NCBI GenBank assembly: GCA_964396245.1
Contig: CAYNEO010000051.1
Location: 1 to 24,907, forward strand
Direction of reading: 5' to 3'
Origin: CAYNEO01 sp964396245
GTDB taxonomy: Bacteria; Zixibacteria; MSB-5A5; GN15; FEB-12
DNA length: 24,907 nucleotides
The notes under the pieces were generated by a model. The model ran no database searches and had not been told where the DNA came from. It saw only the letters and a list, made by a program, of their open reading frames with translations. The position numbers and the translations under genes were made by a program. Shown piece after piece: positions 1 to 11,200 of the stretch. Positions within the stretch are counted from its first letter, which is position 1, and each line of letters opens with the position of its first letter.

Positions 1-3000
1 TTGCCGGTCCTGGCGACAATAAGTGATCAGTCAACAACCGAAAATGTATTGCTGAGTTTCACGGTATCCTCGACCGATGCTGAAAGCATTCCGACCGTAT
101 CAACCAGCACGCTTCCCGATGGAGCGACATTCACCCCCGATGGTAACGGTGGCGGTACTTTCGATTGGACACCGACATATGTTCAGAGCGGTCCCTATAC
201 GGTCACGTTCTACGCCACAGATGATTCGCTGGCGGTAGATTCTCAAGCCGTGAACATTACCGTCAATGACGCCGGCAACCAGCTCCCGGTCCTGGCGACG
301 ATCTCCGATCAGAGCACAACCGAAAATGTATTGCTGAGTTTCACGGTATCCTCGTCAGATGCCGAGAGTATCCCGACCGTGACAACAGGCTCGCTCCCGG
401 ATGGAGCGACATTCACCCCCGATGGTAACGGTGGCGGTACTTTCGATTGGACACCGACATATGTTCAGAGCGGTCCCTATACGGTCACGTTCTACGCCAC
501 AGACGATTCCCTGGCGGTTGATTCGCAGGCGGTAAATATCACTGTTAACGAAGCCGGCAACCAGCTTCCGGTTCTGGCGACAATCGGCTCGAAGTCAGTC
601 ACTGAGGGTGTCAATCTCAATTTCACGATATCGGCGACCGATCCGGAAGGTGTGACGCCAACTTTCACGGCCTCGGATCTGCCGGCTAATGCCACGTTCG
701 CTGACAACGGTGACGGAACAGGTACATTTGAGTGGACACCGGGCTTCCTCCAGGCGGGCGTCTATTCGGTGACATTCTACGCCACCGACGACAGTCTCGC
801 GGTTGACTCCGAAGTGGTTTCCATACGAGTGTTCGATGCCGGTAACCAATCGCCGGTACTCGCGACTATCGGCGCGCGCTCGGTAACAGAAGGACTGTTG
901 CTCACGTTTGGCGTGTCGGCAACTGACCCGGACGGCACGACGCCGTCGTTGTCGACCTCCACTCTGCCCGAGAACGCCTCATTTATAGATAACGGTAACG
1001 GGACAGGCAATTTCACATTCACGCCGTCATACATGCAGGCGAACGTATACAATATCACGTTTTATGCTACGGACGGCATAGCGACCGACTCCGAGGTGGT
1101 ACAGATTACGGTCAATGAGGCGGGTAATCAACCGCCGGTGCTGGCTGAAATCGGCCCGCAGACCGTGACCGAAGGTCAGAATCTCAATGTTGTGGTATCG
1201 GCGACCGATGCCGACGGTACGACCCCGACGTTCACTACATCGACCCTGCCGCCCAACGCCACGTTTCTCGACAACGGCAACGGCACAGGGACGTTCGATT
1301 TCAACCCGAGTTATATCCAGTCGGGTATTGTCAGCGTGATATTCCGGGCGACTGACGGCGTTGTTACCGACTCCGAGGTTGTCTTTATCACGATTCTCGA
1401 TGCGGGCAACCAGAGCCCGATCCTGGCGACAATCGCCGATCAGTCGGTGGTTGAGGGCGACACCCTTACATTCTCAATCTCGGCGAGCGATCCGGAGGGA
1501 GCATTCCCGAGTCTGTCGACCTCGACACTGCCGCCCAACGCGGCCTTCACCGACAACGGCGACGGTACGGGAACTCTCAACTTCGCTCCCGATTTCACGC
1601 AGGCAGCGAGCTACCCGGTGACGTTCTATGCCACGGATGACTCGCTCGCGGTAGATTCTCAGGCCATGACAATAACGGTGAACGAGGCGGGTAATCAGAC
1701 GCCGGTGCTCGCGGCCATAGGTCCACAGTCGACCGATGAGAGTGTCAACCTGACGTTTGGCGTGTCCGCTGTCGATGCGGACAGCACGATTCCGGCTCTG
1801 TCGGCGGTCGATCTGCCGACCGGGGCGAATTTCACGGATAACCTTGATGGAACCGCTACGTTTGACTGGACGCCGGACTTCTTCCAGGCAGGTTCTTACG
1901 CGGTGACATTCATAGCCTCGGATGGTACTGCCGCGGACTCGGAGGCGGTAACGATCACGGTCAACAATATCAATCGCCCGCCGGTGCTCGATTCAATCGG
2001 GCCGAAAACGGTCGATGAAAACAGTAATTTGAATTTTACGGTGACATCCTCGGATCCCGACCTGACCACGCTGGCCCTGTCGGCTGTTGGTCTCCCGGAG
2101 AACGCCACCTTTGTCGATAATGGTGATAACACGGGCACTCTGGACTTCAACCCGACCTTCTACCAGGCCGGTTCGTACGATGTTACTTTCGTAGGTTCAG
2201 ACGGCGATTTGGCTGACAGTGAACTCGTGACGTTCACGGTCAACAATGTCAATCAGCCGCCGATTCTGGATCCGATAGGAGCTCAGTTTGTCCTCGAGGG
2301 TGACAGCCTCAACGTGCTGGTTACGGCGAGTGACGCCGACTCGACAGCACTGACACTCTCGGTAACCGGTCTTCCGACCAACGCGACGTTCGCAGATAAC
2401 GGCGACGGAACCGGTACGTTTATCTTTACGCCGGACTATACGCAGTCCGATATTTACAGCGTTCGGTTCTACGTGACCGATGGTGTCGCGACGGATTCCG
2501 AACTGGTGTTTGTCACGGTCAACGAGGCGGGCAACCAACGGCCGGTCCTGGATTCGATCGGTCCGAAGACGGTCTCGGAAGGAGTCAACTTGAATTTTGC
2601 GGTGACCTCGGCCGATCCGGATTCGACTATCCCCGCCCTGACAGCATCCGGCATTCCGGTCAACGGAACATTCACGGATAACGGCGACGGAACCGGTACC
2701 TTTGACTTCACCCCCGACTTTACCCAGGGCGGCATATATAATGTGACGTTTGTAGCCTCTGACGGTACGCTGGCGGATTCCGAGGTGGTGCAGATCACGG
2801 TGGTGGATGCCGGTAACCAGGCACCGATTCTGGCTACAATCGGGGCGCAGTCGACCACCGAAAATGTCAATCTCAACTTTGTCATCACCGCGACCGATCC
2901 CGACAGCACAATACCATCGCTGGCGGCCGTCGGAGTTCCCACGGGAGCGACTTTTGCCGACAACGGCGACGGTACGGCCAGCTTCGACTGGACACCCGGA

Positions 3001-6000
3001 TTCACTGAATCCGGCGTCTACCCGGTGACGTTTATTGCATCTGATGGAGTCCTCGCCGACTCCGAGCTGGTTCAAATCACGGTTAACGAGGCCGGCAATC
3101 AGCGGCCGGTACTCGATCCTATCTCAAATGCAGGTGTAACCGAAGGAACTAACCTGAATTTCGATATTTCGGCGAGTGATCCGGATGCTACGACGCCTGC
3201 CCTGTCGGTTGTCGATCTGCCCGTAAATGCCACCTTCAGTGATAATGGTAATGGCACCGGTACATTCGATTTCAGCCCGGACTTCACGCAGTCCGGTACT
3301 TATCCGGTGACGTTCATCGCATCCGACGGCACCCTGGCTGATTCGCAGCAGGTGACAATAACGGTCAATGACGCGGGCAACCAGGCGCCGGTGCTGGCGA
3401 CAATAGCCGATCAGTCGGTCACGGAAGGCCTCAACCTGAATTTCAGCGTGAGCGCAACTGATGCCGATTCGACGATCCCATCACTCTCAGTGGTGGGCGC
3501 TCCGGTGAACGCGACCTTTACCGATAATGCCGACGGTACCGGAACTTTCGATTTCAGTCCGGACTACACGCAGGCCGGCACATATCCGATGACATTTATT
3601 GCGAGCGACGGCACCCTGGCTGATTCGCAGCTCGTGACAATCACAGTCAATGAGGCGGGTAATCAGGCGCCGGTACTGGCGACTATAGCTGATCAGTCGG
3701 TTACGGAAGGCCAGAATTTGAATTTCAATATCAGCGCCAGTGATCCGGATGCAACCATCCCGGCACTGACGGCGCTCGGTGCTCCGACCAACGCCACATT
3801 CACCGATAACGGCGACGGTACGGGCACGTTCGATTTCAATCCGAATTATATCCAGAACGGCAGCTATTCTGTGACTTTCATAGCGAGTGACGGTACGCTG
3901 GCTGATTCGCAGCTGGTGACAATTACCGTCAACGAAGCCGGCAACCAGACGCCGATACTCGCACCGATCTCCGATCAAGTGGTTACGGAAGGTCTGAATC
4001 TGAATTTCATCGTGACTGCAACCGATGCCGACTCGACGATTCCGGCGCTCTCGGTTGACGCAACACCGGTTAATGCGACATTCACCGACAACGGTGACGG
4101 TACCGGCACATTCGACTTCAATCCGGACTTCACGCAGGCCGGTTCCTTCGAGGTGACGTTTATCGCATCCGACGGCACCCTGGCTGATTCCCAGCTGGTG
4201 ACAATAACCGTCAATGACGCCGGCAACCAGGCGCCGGTGCTGGCGACGATAGCGGATCAGTCGGTTACCGAGGGTGCCAACCTGAATTTCAACATCAGCG
4301 CGACAGATGCCGACTCGACCATTCCGGCACTCTCCGCCGTAGACGTCCCGACAAATGCGACCTTCACGGACAACGGTGACGGTACGGGCACGTTCGACTT
4401 TAGCCCGAATTACATTCAGGCAGGCCCATATACGGTGACATTCATTGCATCGGATGGCACGCTGGCTGATTCACAACTGGTCACAATTACGGTCAACGAG
4501 GCAGGCAACCAGACACCGGTGCTGGCAACGATAGCTGATCAGTCGGTTACCGAAGGCCAGAATTTGAATTTCAGTATCAGCGCGACGGATGCCGACTCGA
4601 CCATTCCGGCACTATCTGCAGTCGGCACGCCGACCAATGCGACGTTTACGGACAACGGCGACGGTACGGGCACGTTCGACTTCAACCCGAATTACATTCA
4701 GGCAGGCCCGTATACAGTGACCTTCATAGCATCCGATGGCGCACTTGCTGACTCGCAGTTAGTGGCAATAACTGTCAATGAGGCCGGAAATCAAACACCG
4801 GTCCTGGCGACGATAGCGGATCAATCGGTCACCGAGGGCGCCAACCTGAATTTCAATATCACCGCAACCGATGCCGATTCGACCATTCCGACTCTGTCGG
4901 CAGTCGATGTCCCGACAAATGCGACCTTCACGGACAACGGTGACGGTACGGGCACATTCGACTTCAACCCGAATTATATTCAAGCCGGGCCGTATACGGT
5001 GACCTTTATAGCGTCGGATGGTACGCTGGCGGATTCTCAACTCGTGACAATTACAGTCAACGAGGCGGGCAACCAGACACCGGTCCTGACGCCGATCGCG
5101 AATCAGTCGGTCACTGAAGGTCTGAACCTGAACTTCAATATTAGCGCAACAGATGCAGACTCAACAATTCCGTCACTGTCAGCGCTTGGTACGCCGGTCA
5201 ACGCGACGTTCACCGACAACGGCGACGGCACCGGAACGTTCGATTTCAATCCGGACTTCACGCAGGCCGGCACCTATCCGGTGACGTTCGTGGCGAGCGA
5301 TGGTACGCTTGCCGATTCGCAACAGGTGACAATTACCGTCAACGATGCGGGCAATCAGGCGCCGGTGCTGGATCCGATTGCGAACCAATCGGTTACCGAA
5401 GGCCTCAATCTGAATTTCAATATCAGCGCAACCGATGCCGACTCGACTATCCCGCAACTCTCGGCGGTCAATGCGCCTGTCAACGCCACGTTCACCGACA
5501 ATGGCGACGGCACCGGAACGTTTGACTTCAATCCGGACTACACGCAGTCCGGTGAGTATCTGGTGACCTTCATAGCCAATGATGGCGTGCTTGCCGATTC
5601 GCAGGTCGTGACAATAACAGTCGACGAGGCCGGCAATCAGCGCCCGGTACTCAATGCTATAGCCGATCAGTCTGTTACTGAAGGCACGAACCTGAACTTC
5701 AGCGTAAGCGCTACCGATGCCGACTCGACGATTCCGGCGCTCTCAGCAGTCGGCACGCCGATCAATGCGACATTCACCGACAATGGCGACGGCACCGGAA
5801 CGTTCGACTTCAATCCGGACTTCACGCAGGCCGCTTCTTATCCGGTGACATTCATCGCGTCGGATGGCACTCTGGCAGATTCGCAACTGGTGACAATTAC
5901 CGTCACCGAGGCCGGTAATCAGCGGCCCGTGCTCAATACTATAGCTGATCAGTCGGTAACGGAGGGACAAAACCTCAACTTTGGTATCACGGCGACCGAC

Positions 6001-7047
6001 GCTGATTCGACCATCCCGGCGCTCTCAGCAGTCGGTACTCCGACCAACGCAACGTTTACTGACAACGGCGACGGTACCGGCACGTTCGACTTCAATCCGA
6101 ATTATATTCAGGCAGGCCCATATACGGTGACCTTCATAGCATCGGATGGCACCCTGGCGGATTCGCAACTCGTGACAATAACAGTCGACGAGGCAGGCAA
6201 TCAGCGGCCCGTGCTCAATACTATAGCTGATCAGTCGGTGACTGAGGGACAAAACCTGAATTTCGGAATCAGCGCCACTGATGCTGACTCGACGATTCCG
6301 GCATTGTCGGCGGTCAATGTCCCGACCAACGCCACGTTTACGGACAACGGCGATGGGACGGGTACTTTCAACTTCAATCCGAATTACATCCAGAATGGCT
6401 CCTACCCGGTGACCTTCATAGCCTCGGATGGCACTCTGGCCGACTCGCAGCTCGTGACAATCACGGTCAACGAGGCGGGCAACCAGATTCCCGTGCTCAA
6501 CCCGATTGCCAATCAGGCCGTTACCGAGGGAGCTAACCTGAACTTTGGTATCAGCGCTACTGACGCTGACTCCACCACACCGGCACTCTCAGCCGTTGGA
6601 ACTCCGACCAATGCCACGTTCACTGACAATGGCGACGGTACGGGCACCTTCGACTTCAATCCGGACTATACACAGGCCGGCAATTATCCGGTGACTTTCA
6701 TTGCTTCGGATGGTTCACTGGCTGATTCGCAGGTGGTGACCATTACCGTCAATGACGCCGGCAATCAAAGGCCGGTGATGGCTGCAATCGGCAATAAGGC
6801 CGTGAATGAAGGCAATAACCTGACTTTCGGAGTGAGTGCGTCGGACGCCGACGGTACCTCCCCGGCGCTGACAGCATCACCGCTGCCCTCGGGCGCGAGC
6901 TTCCCGGACAACGGTGACGGAACCGCGACCTTCGACTGGACGCCATCGTTCACGCAGGCCGGAGTATACGTGATAACATTCGTGGCCGGCGACGGCAGCC
7001 TGGCTGACTCGGAAGTCGTAACGATAACAGTCACTGATGTCAACCGG
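1..7047 (+). repeat. 25 tandem 282-bp coding repeats (cadherin-like/Ig-like units)
   Basis: The period is 282 bp (94 codons), read from unit starts at 1 and 283 and at 3385 and 3667; a few units differ by about one codon. Twenty-two of the 25 units end in AGNQ. Units 7, 8 and 25 end instead in NNINR, NNVNQ and TDVNR. Units 1 and 2 share an identical 104-bp stretch (118-221 and 400-503). Units 13-24 are much more alike than units 3-12, which suggests recent expansion or homogenisation of that part. The array runs off the left edge of the window, so the true copy number is unknown. Confidence 0.93.
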
Positions 7048-8184
7048 GAGCCGGTGGCGGATGCAGGCGTCGACCAGATCGGCATTCCGGCCAACCTGAC
7101 GGTGACACTCGATGGTACCGGTTCGTTTGACCCGGACAACGATCCGATCAACTACAGCTGGGTGCAGATCAGCGGACCGGCGGTGACTCTCACGAGTACG
7201 ACGATTGCCCAGCCGCAGTTTACGCCGGGTATTCCCGCGGATTACATCTTCGAGCTGACGGTCAATGACAATGACCTGTTCTCTGCCCCTGACACCGTGG
7301 TGATCAATGTCGGTGAAGGCGCACCGCCCGAAGCGGTTACGGATCTCAGTATCCAGATTGTCAGCGACGCCATTCAACTCGACTGGTCGGCAATTTCGAC
7401 GGATACGTCCGGTCTCCCGATCACAGTCGATCACTACGTGATTTATCGTGGAACGAGAGCGTACTTCACGCCGACGTCGCTGGATTCAATCGGAGGTACG
7501 GATGCTGCCACGTTCACGTTCACGGACGTGAATCTGAACGGCGCCAATGTCGTCGGCGACACGCTGAACCAGTACTTCTATACCGTCGAAGTGGTCGACA
7601 GTTACGGCAACCGATCGGCGGCATCGAACCGGGTCGGCGAATACGACTACAACATCCTTACGACGACCTCGACCAGCTTCAACCTGGTGGCGATCCCGTT
7701 CGAGAATACGGGCATCACGACGGCAGTAAACCTGATCGACGCCATCGGGGTTGCCAGCGTAGCGACGGTGAACCATTACATCGTATCCTCACAGAGTTTC
7801 GAGTCGCGGTTTGCGGCCGGTTTCGGTCCAAACTTCGCGGTTGTTCCGGGCGGCGTCTACCAGGTCAATGCCCGGGCCAATGCAGTCTTCAGTGTGGCCG
7901 GTAACGTTCCGGCGCCGGGGTCGATCAGTTTCACGCTGAGTACGACCGCCACGACCGATTTCAACTTTATCATGATACCGTTCGAATATGAGACGAATTT
8001 CTCGGTCGCTCAGGATGTTATCAACTCTATCCCGGGCGTGCTTAATACACTCAACAACTATATCACTACATCGCAGAGCTACGTGTCACGTTTCGCCGCC
8101 GGTTTCGGAACCAACTTCACGGTGAAGGCCGGTAAAGCGTATCAGGCGAACGTGGCAACGGATGGGACGTTCCCAGCTCCGTAG
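1..8184 (+). CDS. Giant cadherin-like/Ig-like repeat surface protein, 5'-truncated
   Basis: The window holds the last 2727 codons. The TTG at base 1 is an internal Leu codon of a repeat (compare the Leu-Pro-Val-Leu that opens the next two units), so the true start and signal peptide lie upstream. Residues 1-2349 are 25 tandem units of about 94 residues, with the pattern PVLxxI, VTEGxNLNF, SATDxDSTIP, NATFTDNGDGTGTFDF, TFIASDG and a closing ITVNEAGNQ. This matches the putative-Ig/dystroglycan-type cadherin-like family (He_PIG). A PKD-like domain follows (about 2350-2440: DPDNDP, YSWVQISGP, FELTVNDND), then an FN3-like domain (about 2443-2548). Two copies of an unassigned domain end the protein (about 2560-2637 and 2654-2727; shared SRFAAGFG). 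I see no cysteine, few lysines and no dockerin. It is probably an extracellular stalk or adhesin. The family call is secure; the function is inferred. The next gene follows closely with no terminator between. Confidence 0.9.
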   Translation: MPVLATISDQSTTENVLLSFTVSSTDAESIPTVSTSTLPDGATFTPDGNGGGTFDWTPTYVQSGPYTVTFYATDDSLAVDSQAVNITVNDAGNQLPVLATISDQSTTENVLLSFTVSSSDAESIPTVTTGSLPDGATFTPDGNGGGTFDWTPTYVQSGPYTVTFYATDDSLAVDSQAVNITVNEAGNQLPVLATIGSKSVTEGVNLNFTISATDPEGVTPTFTASDLPANATFADNGDGTGTFEWTPGFLQAGVYSVTFYATDDSLAVDSEVVSIRVFDAGNQSPVLATIGARSVTEGLLLTFGVSATDPDGTTPSLSTSTLPENASFIDNGNGTGNFTFTPSYMQANVYNITFYATDGIATDSEVVQITVNEAGNQPPVLAEIGPQTVTEGQNLNVVVSATDADGTTPTFTTSTLPPNATFLDNGNGTGTFDFNPSYIQSGIVSVIFRATDGVVTDSEVVFITILDAGNQSPILATIADQSVVEGDTLTFSISASDPEGAFPSLSTSTLPPNAAFTDNGDGTGTLNFAPDFTQAASYPVTFYATDDSLAVDSQAMTITVNEAGNQTPVLAAIGPQSTDESVNLTFGVSAVDADSTIPALSAVDLPTGANFTDNLDGTATFDWTPDFFQAGSYAVTFIASDGTAADSEAVTITVNNINRPPVLDSIGPKTVDENSNLNFTVTSSDPDLTTLALSAVGLPENATFVDNGDNTGTLDFNPTFYQAGSYDVTFVGSDGDLADSELVTFTVNNVNQPPILDPIGAQFVLEGDSLNVLVTASDADSTALTLSVTGLPTNATFADNGDGTGTFIFTPDYTQSDIYSVRFYVTDGVATDSELVFVTVNEAGNQRPVLDSIGPKTVSEGVNLNFAVTSADPDSTIPALTASGIPVNGTFTDNGDGTGTFDFTPDFTQGGIYNVTFVASDGTLADSEVVQITVVDAGNQAPILATIGAQSTTENVNLNFVITATDPDSTIPSLAAVGVPTGATFADNGDGTASFDWTPGFTESGVYPVTFIASDGVLADSELVQITVNEAGNQRPVLDPISNAGVTEGTNLNFDISASDPDATTPALSVVDLPVNATFSDNGNGTGTFDFSPDFTQSGTYPVTFIASDGTLADSQQVTITVNDAGNQAPVLATIADQSVTEGLNLNFSVSATDADSTIPSLSVVGAPVNATFTDNADGTGTFDFSPDYTQAGTYPMTFIASDGTLADSQLVTITVNEAGNQAPVLATIADQSVTEGQNLNFNISASDPDATIPALTALGAPTNATFTDNGDGTGTFDFNPNYIQNGSYSVTFIASDGTLADSQLVTITVNEAGNQTPILAPISDQVVTEGLNLNFIVTATDADSTIPALSVDATPVNATFTDNGDGTGTFDFNPDFTQAGSFEVTFIASDGTLADSQLVTITVNDAGNQAPVLATIADQSVTEGANLNFNISATDADSTIPALSAVDVPTNATFTDNGDGTGTFDFSPNYIQAGPYTVTFIASDGTLADSQLVTITVNEAGNQTPVLATIADQSVTEGQNLNFSISATDADSTIPALSAVGTPTNATFTDNGDGTGTFDFNPNYIQAGPYTVTFIASDGALADSQLVAITVNEAGNQTPVLATIADQSVTEGANLNFNITATDADSTIPTLSAVDVPTNATFTDNGDGTGTFDFNPNYIQAGPYTVTFIASDGTLADSQLVTITVNEAGNQTPVLTPIANQSVTEGLNLNFNISATDADSTIPSLSALGTPVNATFTDNGDGTGTFDFNPDFTQAGTYPVTFVASDGTLADSQQVTITVNDAGNQAPVLDPIANQSVTEGLNLNFNISATDADSTIPQLSAVNAPVNATFTDNGDGTGTFDFNPDYTQSGEYLVTFIANDGVLADSQVVTITVDEAGNQRPVLNAIADQSVTEGTNLNFSVSATDADSTIPALSAVGTPINATFTDNGDGTGTFDFNPDFTQAASYPVTFIASDGTLADSQLVTITVTEAGNQRPVLNTIADQSVTEGQNLNFGITATDADSTIPALSAVGTPTNATFTDNGDGTGTFDFNPNYIQAGPYTVTFIASDGTLADSQLVTITVDEAGNQRPVLNTIADQSVTEGQNLNFGISATDADSTIPALSAVNVPTNATFTDNGDGTGTFNFNPNYIQNGSYPVTFIASDGTLADSQLVTITVNEAGNQIPVLNPIANQAVTEGANLNFGISATDADSTTPALSAVGTPTNATFTDNGDGTGTFDFNPDYTQAGNYPVTFIASDGSLADSQVVTITVNDAGNQRPVMAAIGNKAVNEGNNLTFGVSASDADGTSPALTASPLPSGASFPDNGDGTATFDWTPSFTQAGVYVITFVAGDGSLADSEVVTITVTDVNREPVADAGVDQIGIPANLTVTLDGTGSFDPDNDPINYSWVQISGPAVTLTSTTIAQPQFTPGIPADYIFELTVNDNDLFSAPDTVVINVGEGAPPEAVTDLSIQIVSDAIQLDWSAISTDTSGLPITVDHYVIYRGTRAYFTPTSLDSIGGTDAATFTFTDVNLNGANVVGDTLNQYFYTVEVVDSYGNRSAASNRVGEYDYNILTTTSTSFNLVAIPFENTGITTAVNLIDAIGVASVATVNHYIVSSQSFESRFAAGFGPNFAVVPGGVYQVNARANAVFSVAGNVPAPGSISFTLSTTATTDFNFIMIPFEYETNFSVAQDVINSIPGVLNTLNNYITTSQSYVSRFAAGFGTNFTVKAGKAYQANVATDGTFPAP

Positions 8185-8223
8185 GGGTAGAGCCGTATGA
8201 AAAATGTTTCGTTTAGCATAAAT

Positions 8224-8238
8224 GGAGGTGCCGCAGTG
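8224..8238 (+). promoter_or_regulatory. Shine-Dalgarno and GTG start that decide the start of the second giant gene
   Basis: GGAGGTG at 8224-8230 lies just before a GTG at 8236-8238, with 7 bases between GGAGG and the GTG. The GTG opens a classical signal peptide (VRIKRKNPR, then a Leu-rich core). The in-frame ATG at 8197 has no clear ribosome binding site and would add 13 residues of non-signal-like sequence. The GTG is therefore the better start. Confidence 0.75.
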
Positions 8239-11200
8239 CGGATTAAGAGAAAAAACCCCAGGATCGCCCGGTTAACCGGCCTGGTGCTCCTGATGTTGCT
8301 GAGTCTGTCTACTTCGGCGTTTGCCCAGGGTTCCATATTCGGGTCTGTGACCAATTCTGACCTGACGACGCCCGCCAACGGCGAGGTAACGTTCTTCGGA
8401 TTCCTCGACAATACCGACGAGGAAATCAGGATTGAGTCATGCGATGGCGCAGGGTATGACGCCGGCAACTGGTTTGATGATTTCCAGAACTACCTGACCG
8501 AGGGTCCGGGTAACCCGTATGACTACTATTTCTACAATAGTACCAACGGAGAAGGATATCATCTCAGCGACCTGATTCCGAACAACTCCTTCCAACAGGA
8601 AGACATCCCCCTTGCCGCGAATACCTGGCCGGCACAGCCGACCGGGCTGACCGGGCTGGCGTTTTCATCGTCCGGAGTACTGCTGACCTGGGACGCCCAG
8701 GCGGGCGCAACATACCATGTGTATCGACGTTCGGCGGCTTCCAACGGCTCGCTGTTCCGTATCGACAATACGGCCGGTAGTCTCGCCAGCCCGGGGGTGA
8801 CCACGAATTACTTCGTCGATGCCACCGTCGACGGCGTGAGTTCATATGATTACCTGATTATTGCCGAGGATGCCTCCGGTAATTTCTCGGCGCACACGCC
8901 GGTCGTTACGGTCAGTTCGGCGACGCTTGTGGCTCCCGTTCTCGATTCGCTGAGTCCGAACAGCGGTTCCATCGTGGGCGGGCTGCTTGTCAACGTTTAC
9001 GGTTCTAATTTCGACGCGAACGGTATCACTGTTCAGTTTGGCACCTCCACTCCCGTTAGCGGGACAGTGGTCTCACCGTTCCATGCAACCGTAACGACTC
9101 CGGCCGGTACGGCCGGTCCGGTTGACGTTGTAGTCACGAATACCCCTTCGGGGCTTTCCTCCAACACCCTGACGGGCGGTTTCACTTACGATGCCAACAC
9201 TCCGCCGACTCTGGCGGCGATTGGATCACAGACGGTTACCGAAGGCACGCTGCTCTCGTTTGGTGTCAGCGCCACCGACAATGAAGGCACAACGCCGGTC
9301 CTTACCAGTTCCGCACTGCCTGGTACGGCCACATTTGTCGACAACGGCAACGGCACCGGCTCTTTCAGCTGGCAGACGACCTATCTCGATGCCGGGAACT
9401 ACCCGGTCACATTCTACGCTACCGACGCGGTCGATCCGACACTGGTCGACTCCGAAGTCGTCTCGATAACGGTAAATGAAGCAGGCAACCAGGCGCCTGT
9501 TCTGGGGCCGATTGCTAATCCATCGGTCACGGAAGGCACCAACCTGAACTTCGCGGTCACCGCGACCGACCCGGAGGGGGCGACGCCGACACTGTCCGCC
9601 GTGAATGTACCGGTCAATGCCACCTTCACCGATAATGCCGACGGCACCGGTACGTTTGATTTCAATCCCGACTATACGCAAGCGGGTCAATACCTGGTAA
9701 CGTTTATTGCTTCCGATGGTACGCTGGCCGATTCGCAGGTGGTGACAGTCACCGTGAATGACGCCGGCAATCAGGCGCCGATACTGGCGACCATCGACAA
9801 TGCATCCGTCACTGAAGGTCAGAATCTGAATTTCTCGGTTTCTGCTGCAGATCCTGACTCGACCATACCGAACCTGTCAGCGGTCAACCTTCCGGTGAAC
9901 GCAACATTTACCGACAACGCCGACGGCACCGGGACGTTCGATTTCAATCCGGAATTCGCGCAGGCCGGATCTTACCCGGTGATATTTATAGCCTCGGACG
10001 GCACTTTGGCGGATTCACAGGTAGTGATAGTCACGGTGAATGATGCCGGAAACCAAGCGCCGGTGCTGGCAACGATCAGCGATCAGGCGGTCACAGAAGG
10101 CGTAAACTTGAACTTCGCCGTTTCCGCAAGTGATCCTGATTCAACCATCCCGGCATTGTCAGCGATCAACCTGCCGGCAAATGCTACTTTTACGGATAAC
10201 GCCGACGGTACCGGCACATTCGACTTCAATCCCAATTACATACAGGCCGGTTTGTACTCGGTGACATTCATCGCATCGGACGGTACGCTCGCTGATTCAC
10301 AGGTGGTAACCATCACCGTGAACGACGCCGGTAATCAGGCACCGGTATTGGCGACAATCAGCAATCAGTTTGTCGCGGAAGGCGCCAACCTGAACTTTGC
10401 GGTGTCTGCCAGCGATCCGGACTCAACCATCCCGGCGCTGTCAGCGGTCAACCTGCCGGCGAACGCGACGTTCACCGATAACGCCGACGGCACCGGTACA
10501 TTTGACTTCAATCCGGACTTTGCGCAGGCGGGTTCTTATCCGGTGACATTTGTAGCATCAGATGGAACGCTGGCTGATTCGCAGGTGGTGACTATCACGG
10601 TGAACGACGCCGGCAACCAGGCACCGATACTGGCAACAATAGCCGATGCGTCCGTTACGGAAGGTCAGAATCTGAACTTCGCCGTTTCCGCAAGTGACCC
10701 GGATTCAACTATACCTTCTCTGTCGGCGATCAATCTTCCGGTTAATGCTACCTTTACTGACAACGCCGACGGCACGGGTACATTTGACTTCAATCCAAAT
10801 TACATACAGGCCGGCACCTATCCGGTGACGTTCATTGCATCGGATGGCACGCTGGCCGATTCGCAGTTAGTGACGATCACGGTCAACGAGGCCGGTAACC
10901 AGACACCGATACTGGCAACAATCAGCGACCAGGTTGTCACCGAGGGAACGAACCTCAACTTTGTCGTGACCGCAAGCGATCCTGATTCGACTATCCCGAC
11001 CCTGTCAGCTATCAATCTTCCGGCAAACGCCACATTCACCGATAACGCCGATGGCACGGGCACGTTCGATTTCAATCCGGACTTCGCGCAGGCGGGCCCG
11101 TACACGGTGACATTCCTTGCGTCGGACGGTACGCTGGCCGATTCGCAGGCGGTGACGATTACTGTCAACGATGCCGGCAACCAGGCGCCCGTGCTCGACA

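Noticed and set aside
1..3. TTG at base 1 as a start codon
   Set aside because: It is the Leu codon of an interior repeat unit, with no signal peptide after it; the gene continues upstream.
2197..3075. Long antisense open frame of 292 codons in the first giant gene, and many similar ones
   Set aside because: They recur at the repeat period on the opposite strand, have Arg/Cys/His-rich low-complexity translations and no ribosome binding sites; they are shadows of the repetitive coding strand.
1..7047. CRISPR array or mobile repeat
   Set aside because: The 282-bp period is entirely in frame and encodes folded-domain-like units; there are no spacers or terminal inverted repeats.
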